A stretch of DNA of 64,000 nt from Mitsuokella multacida DSM 20544 (GTDB lineage: Bacteria; Bacillota; Negativicutes; Selenomonadales; Selenomonadaceae): contig NZ_GG697141.2 in NCBI RefSeq assembly GCF_000155955.1, positions 506,855-570,854 of the forward strand, given 5' to 3'. Positions 36,254 through 44,906 of this stretch are shown one piece after another. The translations under genes and the position numbers were made by a program. Below the pieces are notes generated by a model. That model ran no database searches and was not told the DNA's origin. It was given only the letters and a program-made list of their open reading frames with translations. Within the stretch, counting starts at the first letter, position 1. Every line of letters starts with the position of its first letter.

Positions 36254-37596
36254 AGCAGTGATGGGCCTCCTAATCCCTTGCGCCGGACGTTTGACTCGAT
36301 GTCCTTAGGCTCTCGGTAGGCTGCCACCATGTCACTGGCCAGCGCCTTGATGGCAGAGAAGCCCCAGCGGCCGCCGCCTTCCACCATGTTGACGAAGTAC
36401 GGCGTGTTCTGGAAAAACGCCGCCTTCTGGCCGAGGGCGAGGACGGGGGGACCAGATGAATGGGACGGGCGCGGTAAAAGGCGCAGCGCAGGGGCCTTGG
36501 TCGGCCAGAGCTCCGTATCGCCATGGTTCTCCTGCAGCCAGCGGAAATCTGCCTCTTCTTCTGCGCTTATCGCATCGGCGTAGATCGCCTTGACATGGAA
36601 GCCGTGCGCGAGCAGCAGGCGCGCGAGCGAGAAGGGGCGGAAGGTGAAGGTCAGGTCGAGGGCAATCGGCGTTTCTTGGATGATGCTTCGTGCGCTGGCA
36701 AGTGCCTGCTCGGCCCGCTCGCGGGCGGCGCGGCAGTCCGGCGCGTCTGCGCCGATGCGGCAGGCGAGCTCCTGCAGCAGTCCTTCGATAGCGTCTCCCG
36801 ACCAGACCTGTGGCAGGTAGAGATAATCCTGCTGCAGGCGCTCCTTGAGATCGCGCACGGCGGGCAGGCTGAAGGGATTCGTGTAGAGGTTGAGCGAGGA
36901 GGCGCCGAGCTCCTGGAACTCGGCGTAGCTCGTGCAGCCGGCCATATCGCGGATCTGCCAGCCGCTCTCTTTGAGCAGCCGCCAGGCGTCGCTCTCGGGG
37001 GCGGTCTTTAGATTGTTGCCGAAAAAGGCGGCCTGCTTCTTCTTGGGCCGCTCGTGCAGCAGTCGGCTGATGGCGCGGCGCAGGCGCTCTTCGGGCGTCA
37101 GGTGGCGCGTCTGGCGGATCGGGTCCATGAAGCACTCGGCGAAGTCGATGTCCGGGTACTTCGCGCGGAGCTCGCGGTAGACGTAGCGCAGGTTGCAGCC
37201 GAGGAAGTGGTGGACGCATGCGGGGAAGAGCAGCACGGCGCGCGGCCGCTCGGGCAGGCGCGCGAGGATGTCGGCGACGCCCGCGAGGATCAGGCGCTCG
37301 TTGTCGCGGCCCGTCAGGTCGGTTTCGCGGAGCTCAATGGAAGAAAAGCGTCCCATGAGCCCCATCTCGGCGGCGGTCAGCACGACGCCGCGCAGGCAGC
37401 CGGAAGCGCAGATGAAGATCTGGTGGGACTCGGGGACGAGCATGCCCGTGTGGACGATGTTCCAGGTGCCGCGGCAGGGCGGCGAGTACTCGAGCCCGTG
37501 CGGAAAAGGCGCGGGGAAGGCGGCCTCGCGCGCGTGCAGCATGGGCGAAGCCGGTATGCCGTCCGCTTCGGGTGCAGGAGAGATTCGCTTGAGCAA
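36250..37596 (-). CDS. Nitrogenase component 1-like protein, NifD type (separate copy)
   Basis: 448 residues from TTG at 37596, chosen because GAGGTGA lies 7-8 nt before it; an in-frame GTG at 37605 overlaps that site. Component 1-type Rossmann domains are suggested by IFICASGCLRGVVLTAAEMG (Cys63, Cys67), VLLFPACVHHFLGCNLRYVY (Cys127, Cys134) and NVVEGGG-like NMVEGGGRWGFSAIKAL near the C-terminus. It lies 60 nt after hypE and overlaps the NifK-like gene. Cysteine spacing differs from the MoFe protein, so cluster content cannot be predicted. An enzyme, a scaffold or a cofactor-maturation factor are all possible. Confidence 0.75.
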   Translation of the reverse strand: MLKRISPAPEADGIPASPMLHAREAAFPAPFPHGLEYSPPCRGTWNIVHTGMLVPESHQIFICASGCLRGVVLTAAEMGLMGRFSSIELRETDLTGRDNERLILAGVADILARLPERPRAVLLFPACVHHFLGCNLRYVYRELRAKYPDIDFAECFMDPIRQTRHLTPEERLRRAISRLLHERPKKKQAAFFGNNLKTAPESDAWRLLKESGWQIRDMAGCTSYAEFQELGASSLNLYTNPFSLPAVRDLKERLQQDYLYLPQVWSGDAIEGLLQELACRIGADAPDCRAARERAEQALASARSIIQETPIALDLTFTFRPFSLARLLLAHGFHVKAIYADAISAEEEADFRWLQENHGDTELWPTKAPALRLLPRPSHSSGPPVLALGQKAAFFQNTPYFVNMVEGGGRWGFSAIKALASDMVAAYREPKDIESNVRRKGLGGPSLL

Positions 37597-37657
37597 GGGA
37601 TTCACCTCAGTTCATTGATCATTGGTCAGTGGCAGGGATTCATTGGCGGGGATGGGC

Positions 37658-38698
37658 TCAGCAGATGCGCGGCAGCAGCTCGCCAGACGGCTCGGGCAGC
37701 AGCGTCTTCGTGCCAATCTCCGTGCGCAGGACGACGCGGCCCGAGAAGTCTGGCGTGACATGGCCGATGATGGCCGCCTGCCGCGAGTCGGGCAGCGCGC
37801 GCAGGGTCTCGACGAGCTTTGGCGCGATGGCCTGCGGCGCGAAGAGGACGAGGCGCCCCTCGCAGGCGAGGTAGAGCGGCTCGAGTCCCAAGAGACCGCA
37901 GACGCCGCGGACCTCCGGTGCGACGGGGATGGCGGGGGCATCGAGCTCGATGCCGACGTGGCTCTCGGCGGCAATCTCGTGCAGCACGGTGCCGACGCCG
38001 CCGCGCGTGGCATCGCGTATCGTGTGGATGGCGGACTTGTCGGGCACGGCCGCGAAGAGGGCCCTGACGGTCGCGGCGAGCGGCGCGCAGTCGCTCGTGA
38101 TGGCAGCGTCGATGGCGAAGTCGCGGCGCGCGACGAGGATGGCGGCCCCGTGGCGGCCGACGTCGCCCGTAACGATGATGGCGTCGCCTGCTTCGGCGCG
38201 CGAGCCGGAGGGCTCAGCGTCAGGCAGCAGCTCGCCAAGGCCCGTCGTCGTGATGAAGACGCCGTCGACCTGGCCGCGCCCGGCGACTTTCGTGTCGCCC
38301 GCGACGATGCGCACGCCGGCAGCTTTAGCCGTCTCTGCCATCGCGGCGGCGATGGCGTCGAGGTCCCGTAGCGGGAATCCTTCCTCAATCTGGAAGGCGC
38401 AGGAGAGGTAGCGCGGCACGGCGCCCATGCAGGCGAGGTCGTTGACCGTGCCGCAGATGCTGAGCTTGCCGATGTTGCCGCCTGGGAACTGCCAGGGCGA
38501 GACGATGAAGCCGTCCGTCGTGAAGGCGGTCCTGCCCGTGGCGAAATTGCCGACGGGCAGGATGGCTGCATCGTCGGCGGTGAAGTCGGGGTTCTGGAAG
38601 TGGCGCGCAAAGACGCGCGCGATGAGCGCGGCCGTCTGGCGGCCGCCCGCGCCGTGCGCCAATGTGACGCGGGCATCGTCTGGGAATTCAGCAGTCAT
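37658..38698 (-). CDS. hypE: Hydrogenase maturation protein HypE
   Basis: 346 residues from the ATG at 38698, which has GGAGGG eight bases before it; the in-frame ATG at 38704 overlaps the hypD stop but has its ribosome site too close. PurM-like ATPase that dehydrates carbamoyl-HypE to a thiocyanate, the CN− donor. N-terminal LAHGAGGRQTAALI, TTDGFIVSPWQFPGGNIGKL and RDATRGGVGTVLHEIA are family motifs. The chain ends exactly in PRIC, the C-terminal cysteine that carries the CN group. It works with HypF and passes CN− to HypCD. Confidence 0.95.
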   Translation of the reverse strand: MTAEFPDDARVTLAHGAGGRQTAALIARVFARHFQNPDFTADDAAILPVGNFATGRTAFTTDGFIVSPWQFPGGNIGKLSICGTVNDLACMGAVPRYLSCAFQIEEGFPLRDLDAIAAAMAETAKAAGVRIVAGDTKVAGRGQVDGVFITTTGLGELLPDAEPSGSRAEAGDAIIVTGDVGRHGAAILVARRDFAIDAAITSDCAPLAATVRALFAAVPDKSAIHTIRDATRGGVGTVLHEIAAESHVGIELDAPAIPVAPEVRGVCGLLGLEPLYLACEGRLVLFAPQAIAPKLVETLRALPDSRQAAIIGHVTPDFSGRVVLRTEIGTKTLLPEPSGELLPRIC

Positions 38699-38700
38699 GA

Positions 38701-39747
38701 TCATAACCCTCCATAGAGATAATAGGCCGAGCAGGCGCCCTCGCGCGAGACCATGCAGGCGCCGACGGGGTGGTCCGGCGTGCAGGCTTTGCCGTAGAGC
38801 GGGCAGTCCACAGGCCTTGCGAGGCCCTGCAGGATGGCGCCGCAGCGGCAGGCGGGGTTGGCCCGGCCAGTCATCGCGGGCAGGGCGAAGCGCTTCCGCG
38901 CGTCGCGTGCGGCAAAGGCTTCGCGCAGCTGCAGGCCGCTCTCCTTGAGCACGCCGAGCCCGCGCCATTCAGCATCGCAGGGCTCCATATACGCTGCGAC
39001 GAGTGCCTGCGCGGCGGGATTGCCCTCGGGGCGCACGACGCGCGGATAGCAGTTGGCGAAGAAGGGCCTATCCGCCTGCACCTTCTCGAGGATGGTGGCG
39101 AGCGCGCGCAGGAGCTCGCCAGCGGTGAAGCCCGCGACGACGCCGGAGATGCCCTCTCTTGTCAGCGATTCGGGCAGGCTTGTCCCCGTGATGGCGCAGA
39201 CGTGGCCGGGGTAGAGGTAGGCGTCCGTGTGGCTGGCCATCGCAGTGTAGGCGGCGGGCATCGTCTTGTTGGCCGTCAGCAGGGAGAAGTTCGCCGTGTG
39301 CTGCGCTTCGGCGTGACGGAGCGCGAGGCAGGCGGTGGGCGTCGTCGTCTCGAAGCCGACGGAGAGGAAGACGGTCTCTTCTTCGGGATGTTCGGTGGCG
39401 TAGGTCACGGCGTCGAGCGGCGTGTAGACGACCTGGACGCGGGCGCCGCGGCTGCGCGCCTCGGCTAAGGTCCCCGCTGTGCCCGGCACGCGCACGAGGT
39501 CGCCGAACGTGCAGATGGTGGCATGGCACTTCTCGGCAAGGTAGAGCGCCTCATCGATATAGGAGACGGGCGTCACGCAGACGGGGCAGCCGGGACCCGA
39601 GATGAGCTCGACCGCTTCGGGCAGCAGGCTGCGGATGCCGAGCCGAAAGATCTCGTGCGTGTGGGTGCCGCAGACTTCCATGATGCGGACCTTCGGGCCC
39701 CGATAGCCGGTGATGATGGCGCGGTCCCTTGCGGCAGCTGCGTTCAT
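38701..39747 (-). CDS. hypD: Hydrogenase maturation protein HypD
   Basis: 348 residues. HypD is the [4Fe-4S] scaffold on which, with HypC, Fe(CN)2(CO) is built. Conserved cysteines are visible in MEVCGTHTHEI (Cys26), SGPGCPVCVTP (Cys54, Cys57), and the C-terminal cluster-binding region with CRCGAILQG, CPLYGKAC and GACMVSREGACSAYY. FETTTPT and GFTAGELL are also typical. It overlaps hypC by 4 nt (ATGA) and abuts hypE. All residues needed for activity seem intact. Confidence 0.97.
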   Translation of the reverse strand: MNAAAARDRAIITGYRGPKVRIMEVCGTHTHEIFRLGIRSLLPEAVELISGPGCPVCVTPVSYIDEALYLAEKCHATICTFGDLVRVPGTAGTLAEARSRGARVQVVYTPLDAVTYATEHPEEETVFLSVGFETTTPTACLALRHAEAQHTANFSLLTANKTMPAAYTAMASHTDAYLYPGHVCAITGTSLPESLTREGISGVVAGFTAGELLRALATILEKVQADRPFFANCYPRVVRPEGNPAAQALVAAYMEPCDAEWRGLGVLKESGLQLREAFAARDARKRFALPAMTGRANPACRCGAILQGLARPVDCPLYGKACTPDHPVGACMVSREGACSAYYLYGGL

Positions 39748-39938
39748 TCCGGTACCTCCTCGTCTTCGTTGTCTTCCGTGATCTTTGCGATGGCCACGCC
39801 GGCGTGGACCATGACGTAGTCGCCAGTGTCGATGTCGGAGAGCAGCTCGGCGGAGACTTCGCGGCGGGCGCCGGAGGCGTCGACGAGCGCCATGCCATCC
39901 TGGATGCGCACGACTTTAGCGGGTAAACCGACACACAT
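39744..39938 (-). CDS. hypC: Hydrogenase maturation chaperone HypC
   Basis: 64 residues, HypC/HybG family. It begins MCVGLPAKVV, and the N-terminal Cys2 is the iron-binding residue of the family. ALVDASGARREVSAELL and DYVMVHAGVAIAKI complete the OB-like fold. The C-terminus is acidic. AAAGGAAG precedes the ATG. HypC binds HypD during Fe(CN)2(CO) assembly and then delivers iron to the hydrogenase large subunit; no such subunit gene is in the window. Confidence 0.96.
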   Translation of the reverse strand: MCVGLPAKVVRIQDGMALVDASGARREVSAELLSDIDTGDYVMVHAGVAIAKITEDNEDEEVPE

Positions 39939-39971
39939 GATAAGACTTCCTTTCGTGATTCCGTAATAAGA

Positions 39972-42320
39972 CTATTTTTCCTGCAGGGCGTACATGGCAA
40001 AGGCGGCCTGCCCGACGCAGATGCCGCCGTCGTTCGGCGGCAGCAGGCTGTGCAGCAGGGGCTGGAAGCCCGCCGCCTCGAGACTGTCTTTCACTAGGCG
40101 CGTCAGCAGCAGGTTCTGGAAGACGCCGCCACTGAGGGCGACGGTGCTGAGGCCCGTCTCTCTGCGGGCGCGCTCGCAGCCTGCGACGATCATCTCGGCG
40201 AGGGCCTGGTGGAAGCGATAGGCGAGCTCTTCAGCCGCCCGGCCCTGCTGATGGCGCGCGTAGAGTGCGCCAAAGAGCGCCGTCGTCGGCAGCAGGAAGC
40301 GGCCGTCTGCTGCCTCATGCAGCGGCAGGTCGAGCGAACCGTCCGTGCCTTCCGCACTCTCGGCGGCAAACTGCAGGGCCATCGAGGCCTCACCCTCGAA
40401 GGTGGACTCGCGCCGCAGGCCCAGGAGGGCGCTGACGCCGTCGAAGAGGCGGCCGGCGCTCGTCGACTCGATGCAGTTGACGTGCTGGCGCAGCATGAAG
40501 GACTGCGCCGCGAATTCCTTTTCGTCACAGAGGCCGAGCGCGAGGCACTGTTCTTTCCAGACGGCATCGACTTCGGCTGCGCTGCGGCCTGCCATCGTGC
40601 GTACAAGCGTATCCCGTAGCAGGCTGACGGCGATGCGCCAGCCCTCGCGCGAGGACTTGTCGCCGCCGGCCTGCGAGAAGGGCTCGATGGAGCCGAGCCG
40701 CCGGAAGCCCTTGTAGTCGGCGAGCAGGAACTCGCCGCCCCAGATCGTGCTGTCGGTGCCGTAGCCCGTGCCGTCGAACGAGACGCCGATGACGGGCGCC
40801 TGCTGGTCGTTCTCGGCCATGCAGGAGAGGATGTGCGCGTAGTGGTGCTGGACCTTGAAGAGCGGCACGCCGGCTTCCTTGGCGAGCGCTTCGGCGACGG
40901 CCGAAGTGTTGTAGCGCGGGTGCAGGTCGCAGGCGATGGCCTCAGGGCGGTTCTCGAGCAGGGATTCCATGAGCTGGACGGAATCCTTGAGCGCGAGCAC
41001 GGTGCGCAGGTCGCTCATGTCGCCGATGTACGGAGACGGGTAGAAGAGGTGGCTGCTCGCGAGGCAGAAGGTGTTCTTGAGCTCGCCGCCGATGCCGAGC
41101 ACCTGCCCTTGGAGCGGGGCGCTGAGCATGAAGGGCAGCGGGGCGAAGCCGCGGCTGCGGCGCACCATGTAGGGCCTGCCCGCAAACCAGTCCATGACGG
41201 AGTCGTCGGCGCGCAGGCGGATGCGGCGGTCGTGCGAGAGGATCACGTCGCAGAGAGGCGCAAGTGTCTCCTCGGCCTCCTCGTCATTGTGGCAGATCGG
41301 CGCGCCCGAGGGATTGCCGCTCGTCATGACGAGCATGGCGGGGACTTCGGGCGTCTCATGGTCTTCGGGGTAGTCGAAGATCAGCATCTGCACGGGCGCG
41401 TAGGGCAGCATGACGCCGACCTTTGGGTTGCCCGGCGCGACGCTCGGCGCGAGCGGGCTGTCCTCGCGGCGGCGCAGCAGCAGGATGGGCTTCTGGTGGC
41501 CCGTCATCATCTCGGCTTCGCCCGGCTCGAGGTGGCAGGCGCGCCGGGCCGTCTCTTCGTCGCGCATCATGACGGCAAAGGGCTTCTGCGGACGGTGTTT
41601 GAGTGTGCGCAGGCGGTGGACGGCCGCTTCATCCGTCGCGTCGCAGGCGAGGTGGAAGCCGCCGATGCCCTTGATGGCCGCGATGCCGCCTGATGCGAGG
41701 ACGCGGCGCACGGCGCGGATGGCATCGGCGCCGCGGACGTCTTCGTGGCCGAGCAGGTAGACCTGCGGCCCGCAAGCATTGCAGCAGACGGGCTGCGCAT
41801 CGTAGCGGCGGCTCTCCGGCGAGACGTACTCCTTGTGGCAGGCCGCGCACATCGGGAACTCCTTCATGCTCGTGCGCTCGCGGTCGTACGGCATGGACTC
41901 GAGGATGGTCAGGCGCGGGCCGCAGGCCGTGCAGTTGATGAAGGGGTGCAGGTAGCGGCGGTCTTTGGGGTCGAAGAGCTCAGCGCGGCACTTGTCGCAG
42001 GTCGCGATGTCCGGCGAGACGAAGATGTCGCCGCGCTCCTTGGCGCTCTCGATGATGGCAAAATCCGCATAGGGCGGAGCGGCGTCGGTCACCTCGTGCA
42101 CGTCGACCTTGAGGATGGCCGCGCGCTCCGGGGCCTTCTTCGGGATGCCCTCGACAAATTGCTGCAGTGCTGCGTCATTACCCTCGGCAAAGACTTCGAC
42201 ATAGGGGCCCTTGTTGCAGACGGTGCCGCGTATCTGGCAGGCATCGGCAAGACGGCTCACGAACGGGCGGAAGCCGACACCCTGCACGATGCCGTAGATC
42301 TTGATGTTCAAACGTTTCAT
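39972..42320 (-). CDS. hypF: Carbamoyltransferase HypF
   Basis: 782 residues with the full HypF layout. An acylphosphatase-like domain (1-~90, IYGIVQGVGFRPFV) is followed by two zinc-finger units (Cys108/111/130/133 and Cys158/161/180/183). Next are a YrdC-like domain (about 200-385) and a Kae1-like domain with VQHHYAHILSCMAEN, GVSFDGTGYGTD and ALSGGVFQNLLL. It makes carbamoyl-adenylate from carbamoyl phosphate and ATP and loads it on HypE's C-terminal Cys. It starts 11 nt after the stop of the fused Nif-like gene. Confidence 0.97.
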   Translation of the reverse strand: MKRLNIKIYGIVQGVGFRPFVSRLADACQIRGTVCNKGPYVEVFAEGNDAALQQFVEGIPKKAPERAAILKVDVHEVTDAAPPYADFAIIESAKERGDIFVSPDIATCDKCRAELFDPKDRRYLHPFINCTACGPRLTILESMPYDRERTSMKEFPMCAACHKEYVSPESRRYDAQPVCCNACGPQVYLLGHEDVRGADAIRAVRRVLASGGIAAIKGIGGFHLACDATDEAAVHRLRTLKHRPQKPFAVMMRDEETARRACHLEPGEAEMMTGHQKPILLLRRREDSPLAPSVAPGNPKVGVMLPYAPVQMLIFDYPEDHETPEVPAMLVMTSGNPSGAPICHNDEEAEETLAPLCDVILSHDRRIRLRADDSVMDWFAGRPYMVRRSRGFAPLPFMLSAPLQGQVLGIGGELKNTFCLASSHLFYPSPYIGDMSDLRTVLALKDSVQLMESLLENRPEAIACDLHPRYNTSAVAEALAKEAGVPLFKVQHHYAHILSCMAENDQQAPVIGVSFDGTGYGTDSTIWGGEFLLADYKGFRRLGSIEPFSQAGGDKSSREGWRIAVSLLRDTLVRTMAGRSAAEVDAVWKEQCLALGLCDEKEFAAQSFMLRQHVNCIESTSAGRLFDGVSALLGLRRESTFEGEASMALQFAAESAEGTDGSLDLPLHEAADGRFLLPTTALFGALYARHQQGRAAEELAYRFHQALAEMIVAGCERARRETGLSTVALSGGVFQNLLLTRLVKDSLEAAGFQPLLHSLLPPNDGGICVGQAAFAMYALQEK

Positions 42321-42331
42321 AGACTCAATCC

Positions 42332-44902
42332 TCAGTTGCTGATAGAATTCTTGGCGTATTCAAGTGTTCTCGATGGGTGCATGGGTGCTTTGCGGCCGGA
42401 AAGCGCGAAGTGCGGCAGGTCAAGGAGGGTGCCGCCAAACGGTTTCGGCACGGCGCGCGTGAGCAGAGCATCGCCGATGACGATTGCATCGGGATGTGCC
42501 TGCAGGTAAGCGTGGAAGTCCTGCTCGCCGCGGAAGTGCAGGTCGCCTTTCCGCTGGAGTGCCCGGTCGAGCGCGAAGAAGCTGCCGACCGCCACAGCGG
42601 CCGCGGGCAGCGCGGGGAAGCGCTGGCAGATGGCAAGGCGCAGGCCGTTGGCAAGGATCTGCTGGTGCACGATGAGCACCTCCCTGGGCTGCCCGTCCTG
42701 AAGCAGGGCCGCAAGACGGCTCAGTACAGCGGAGAACGCCTCGTGGATAAAGGCGGGCGGCAGTTCTGTCCGGATGGGGATGTTCCATTGGCGCTGCAGG
42801 CGGCGGGCGGCCTTGAGCCCCGTTGGCGAGACGACGAGCAGCTCCTTGAGCCGCGCGGCCTCGCGGAAGTCATCGAGCCGGTCGAAGAAGCGGACGGGGG
42901 TGCCCGCCGTGTCTGCTTCTTCTCCGCCAAGCAGGGCGCGCAAAGATGCAGACTCTGCTCTCGAGAAGTCAAGCGGCGTCAGGCCGAGTACGCCGAGCTC
43001 TGTGCGCGGTGCAGCGAGCGGGATGGGCGCCGCGAACTTCTGCACGAGCGCATCATAAGCGGCGCTTGCGCCTCTGTCGTAGAGCCGCGTGCCGTCCGTG
43101 CGCACGGCGATGGCCGGCAGGAATGTCTCCTTCTCGACCATGCGGCAGAGGGCGCGGAAGTCGGTGGCGATGATGGCGGGCACCGGCGTGCTGACAAGTC
43201 CGACAAAGGAGACGGTGAGCTCGGCGGCTGCCTCGCGGATCTTTGCGACGAGATTGGCGTCGCGGCCCATGATGGCGTCCATGTCGCGCAGGCCTGCGCT
43301 GAATACGGCGGACGGCGCGGCCTCTTCCTGCCAGCGCGGCTCGTCGAAGCCGCAGATGTTGCCCGCGCAGCCGCCCGCATCGACGATGACCGTCATGCCG
43401 CCGAGCGGGTAGAGCACGGCGGCCGCGCCGGCCGTATCGGGGGCAAACGGCGGCAGGGCGAGCGAGAGGCGCGGCAGCGTGGAGACGGTGTGGGAGCTCT
43501 CGCGGACCGGCAGCTCATCCGAACTCTCCGCTGCCTCTTTATCTGCTGTATCTATATCATTATCGTCATCATCGTCGCGCATTGCCGCCGCCATGCGCTC
43601 GAAGAGGGCGCGGACGGCCTGATAGCCGAAGGGCTGCTCCTCATCGTTCCACGTCACGTGCTTGGCATGCGGATGGCAGAGGCAGGCGTCGGCGCCGAGC
43701 GCGAGCGTGACGGCGCGGTCCTCCCGATAGCAGAGCATGGTCGGCTCGAGCAGCGAGTAGATGCGCGTAGCGGGGGAGCACCTCGCGAGCTCGCGCAGGT
43801 AGAAGGCATCGGCGGCTGACGGCACGGCGAAGATCTCGCGGACTTCGAGGCCGCGTTTGGCGAGGGCCAGAGCGAGCTCGAAGGGGTTGGCGTTGAGGCG
43901 GCTGCCGATGGCGAGCACTGTCTCGCGCCCGTACTGCTGGCAGAATGCGTCAGCAGCCTGTTCGGCCTGCTCGCGTGCCTCGGCGGCGGCGAAGGACTCC
44001 GGCGCGCTGCCGAGGATATGGGCGAGGGCCTGATACTGCTTCGCGATCTTGGCTGTCTCGTAGAGCCGCCGCAGGCGGATGGCGGGGATGCCGAGCCGCT
44101 TCTCGAGCGCGAGGGCAGCGCCCATCGCCTCGTCGCTGAGCACGAGATTGAAGTTGGCTGCCGCGAGCGATGCGAATTCCTCGTACGTCTGGCAGCGCGC
44201 GAGCTCCGCGGCCCTGCGGATGCCTGCCTTCTCTAGCAGCGAGAAGAGCTCCGAGTCTCTTGCGACCGGCGTGAAGAAGCCGAGCAGGTTGGCCTGACGG
44301 GCCCACTTTTGGCGCGGTTGCAGCAGACCGTAGATCGTCTCGCGCACGGCCTGCATCGGCGGGCGCTGGCTCTCGCGCGTCAGCGCGTACATGTAGCAGG
44401 GGCGCACGGGGACGCCTGCGGCCGCTTCGGCCTTGCGGCAGACGCGCTCCATATCGGTGCCGAGCAGTGCGTCGGCACACGTCAGGCAGACCATGACGAC
44501 GGAGGGGCGCTCCCTGCGGCTGGCGACGAACGCGCAGACGGCCTCGGGGATGCGCTGCAGATGGCTGCCCGTGACGATGCCCGCCTCATCGAGCGCGAGG
44601 TAGGCGAAGCGCTCGCCATAGTGGCCGCTGCCCGAGAGCGCCGCGGTGTTGCGGCCGCAGCAGCCGGGCGAGACGAGCAGCATGATGCTGCCGGGGATGC
44701 TGAGCCCCGCACGCTTGACGCCGAAGCCCTGCGCGCCCGGCGAGTTGAAGTCGATGGCCGCCGGCGTGTTGCAGATGAGATGCGCGTCCGTGCGCAGTTC
44801 AGGCGGGATGCCGCCGGCACCATTTTCCTCGATGCGGCGGGCGAGTTCCTGCACGGTGATCGAGTAGGCAGCTCTTGAAGCACTGTCTTGCTGTTGCATC
44901 AT
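42332..44902 (-). CDS. Fused NifD-NifK-like nitrogenase component 1 protein
   Basis: 856 residues from the ATG at 44902, chosen because GAGGG lies 8 nt upstream; a longer in-frame start at 44944 would overlap the NifH-like gene. Residues 1-~440 form a NifD-like half with MLLVSPGCCGRNTAALSG (Cys81, Cys82) and VMVCLTCADALLG (Cys139, Cys142). An acidic linker follows (about 441-476, rich in Asp/Glu/Ser). Residues ~480-856 are a NifK-like half with YPLGGMTVIVDAGGCAGNIC (Cys512, Cys517), FDEPRW and IIATDFRALCRMVEKE (Cys586). The gene is 4 nt after the NifH-like gene, so NifH-like is the expected electron donor. Substrate and cofactor are unknown. Confidence 0.82.
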   Translation of the reverse strand: MMQQQDSASRAAYSITVQELARRIEENGAGGIPPELRTDAHLICNTPAAIDFNSPGAQGFGVKRAGLSIPGSIMLLVSPGCCGRNTAALSGSGHYGERFAYLALDEAGIVTGSHLQRIPEAVCAFVASRRERPSVVMVCLTCADALLGTDMERVCRKAEAAAGVPVRPCYMYALTRESQRPPMQAVRETIYGLLQPRQKWARQANLLGFFTPVARDSELFSLLEKAGIRRAAELARCQTYEEFASLAAANFNLVLSDEAMGAALALEKRLGIPAIRLRRLYETAKIAKQYQALAHILGSAPESFAAAEAREQAEQAADAFCQQYGRETVLAIGSRLNANPFELALALAKRGLEVREIFAVPSAADAFYLRELARCSPATRIYSLLEPTMLCYREDRAVTLALGADACLCHPHAKHVTWNDEEQPFGYQAVRALFERMAAAMRDDDDDNDIDTADKEAAESSDELPVRESSHTVSTLPRLSLALPPFAPDTAGAAAVLYPLGGMTVIVDAGGCAGNICGFDEPRWQEEAAPSAVFSAGLRDMDAIMGRDANLVAKIREAAAELTVSFVGLVSTPVPAIIATDFRALCRMVEKETFLPAIAVRTDGTRLYDRGASAAYDALVQKFAAPIPLAAPRTELGVLGLTPLDFSRAESASLRALLGGEEADTAGTPVRFFDRLDDFREAARLKELLVVSPTGLKAARRLQRQWNIPIRTELPPAFIHEAFSAVLSRLAALLQDGQPREVLIVHQQILANGLRLAICQRFPALPAAAVAVGSFFALDRALQRKGDLHFRGEQDFHAYLQAHPDAIVIGDALLTRAVPKPFGGTLLDLPHFALSGRKAPMHPSRTLEYAKNSISN

Positions 44903-44906
44903 CTGG

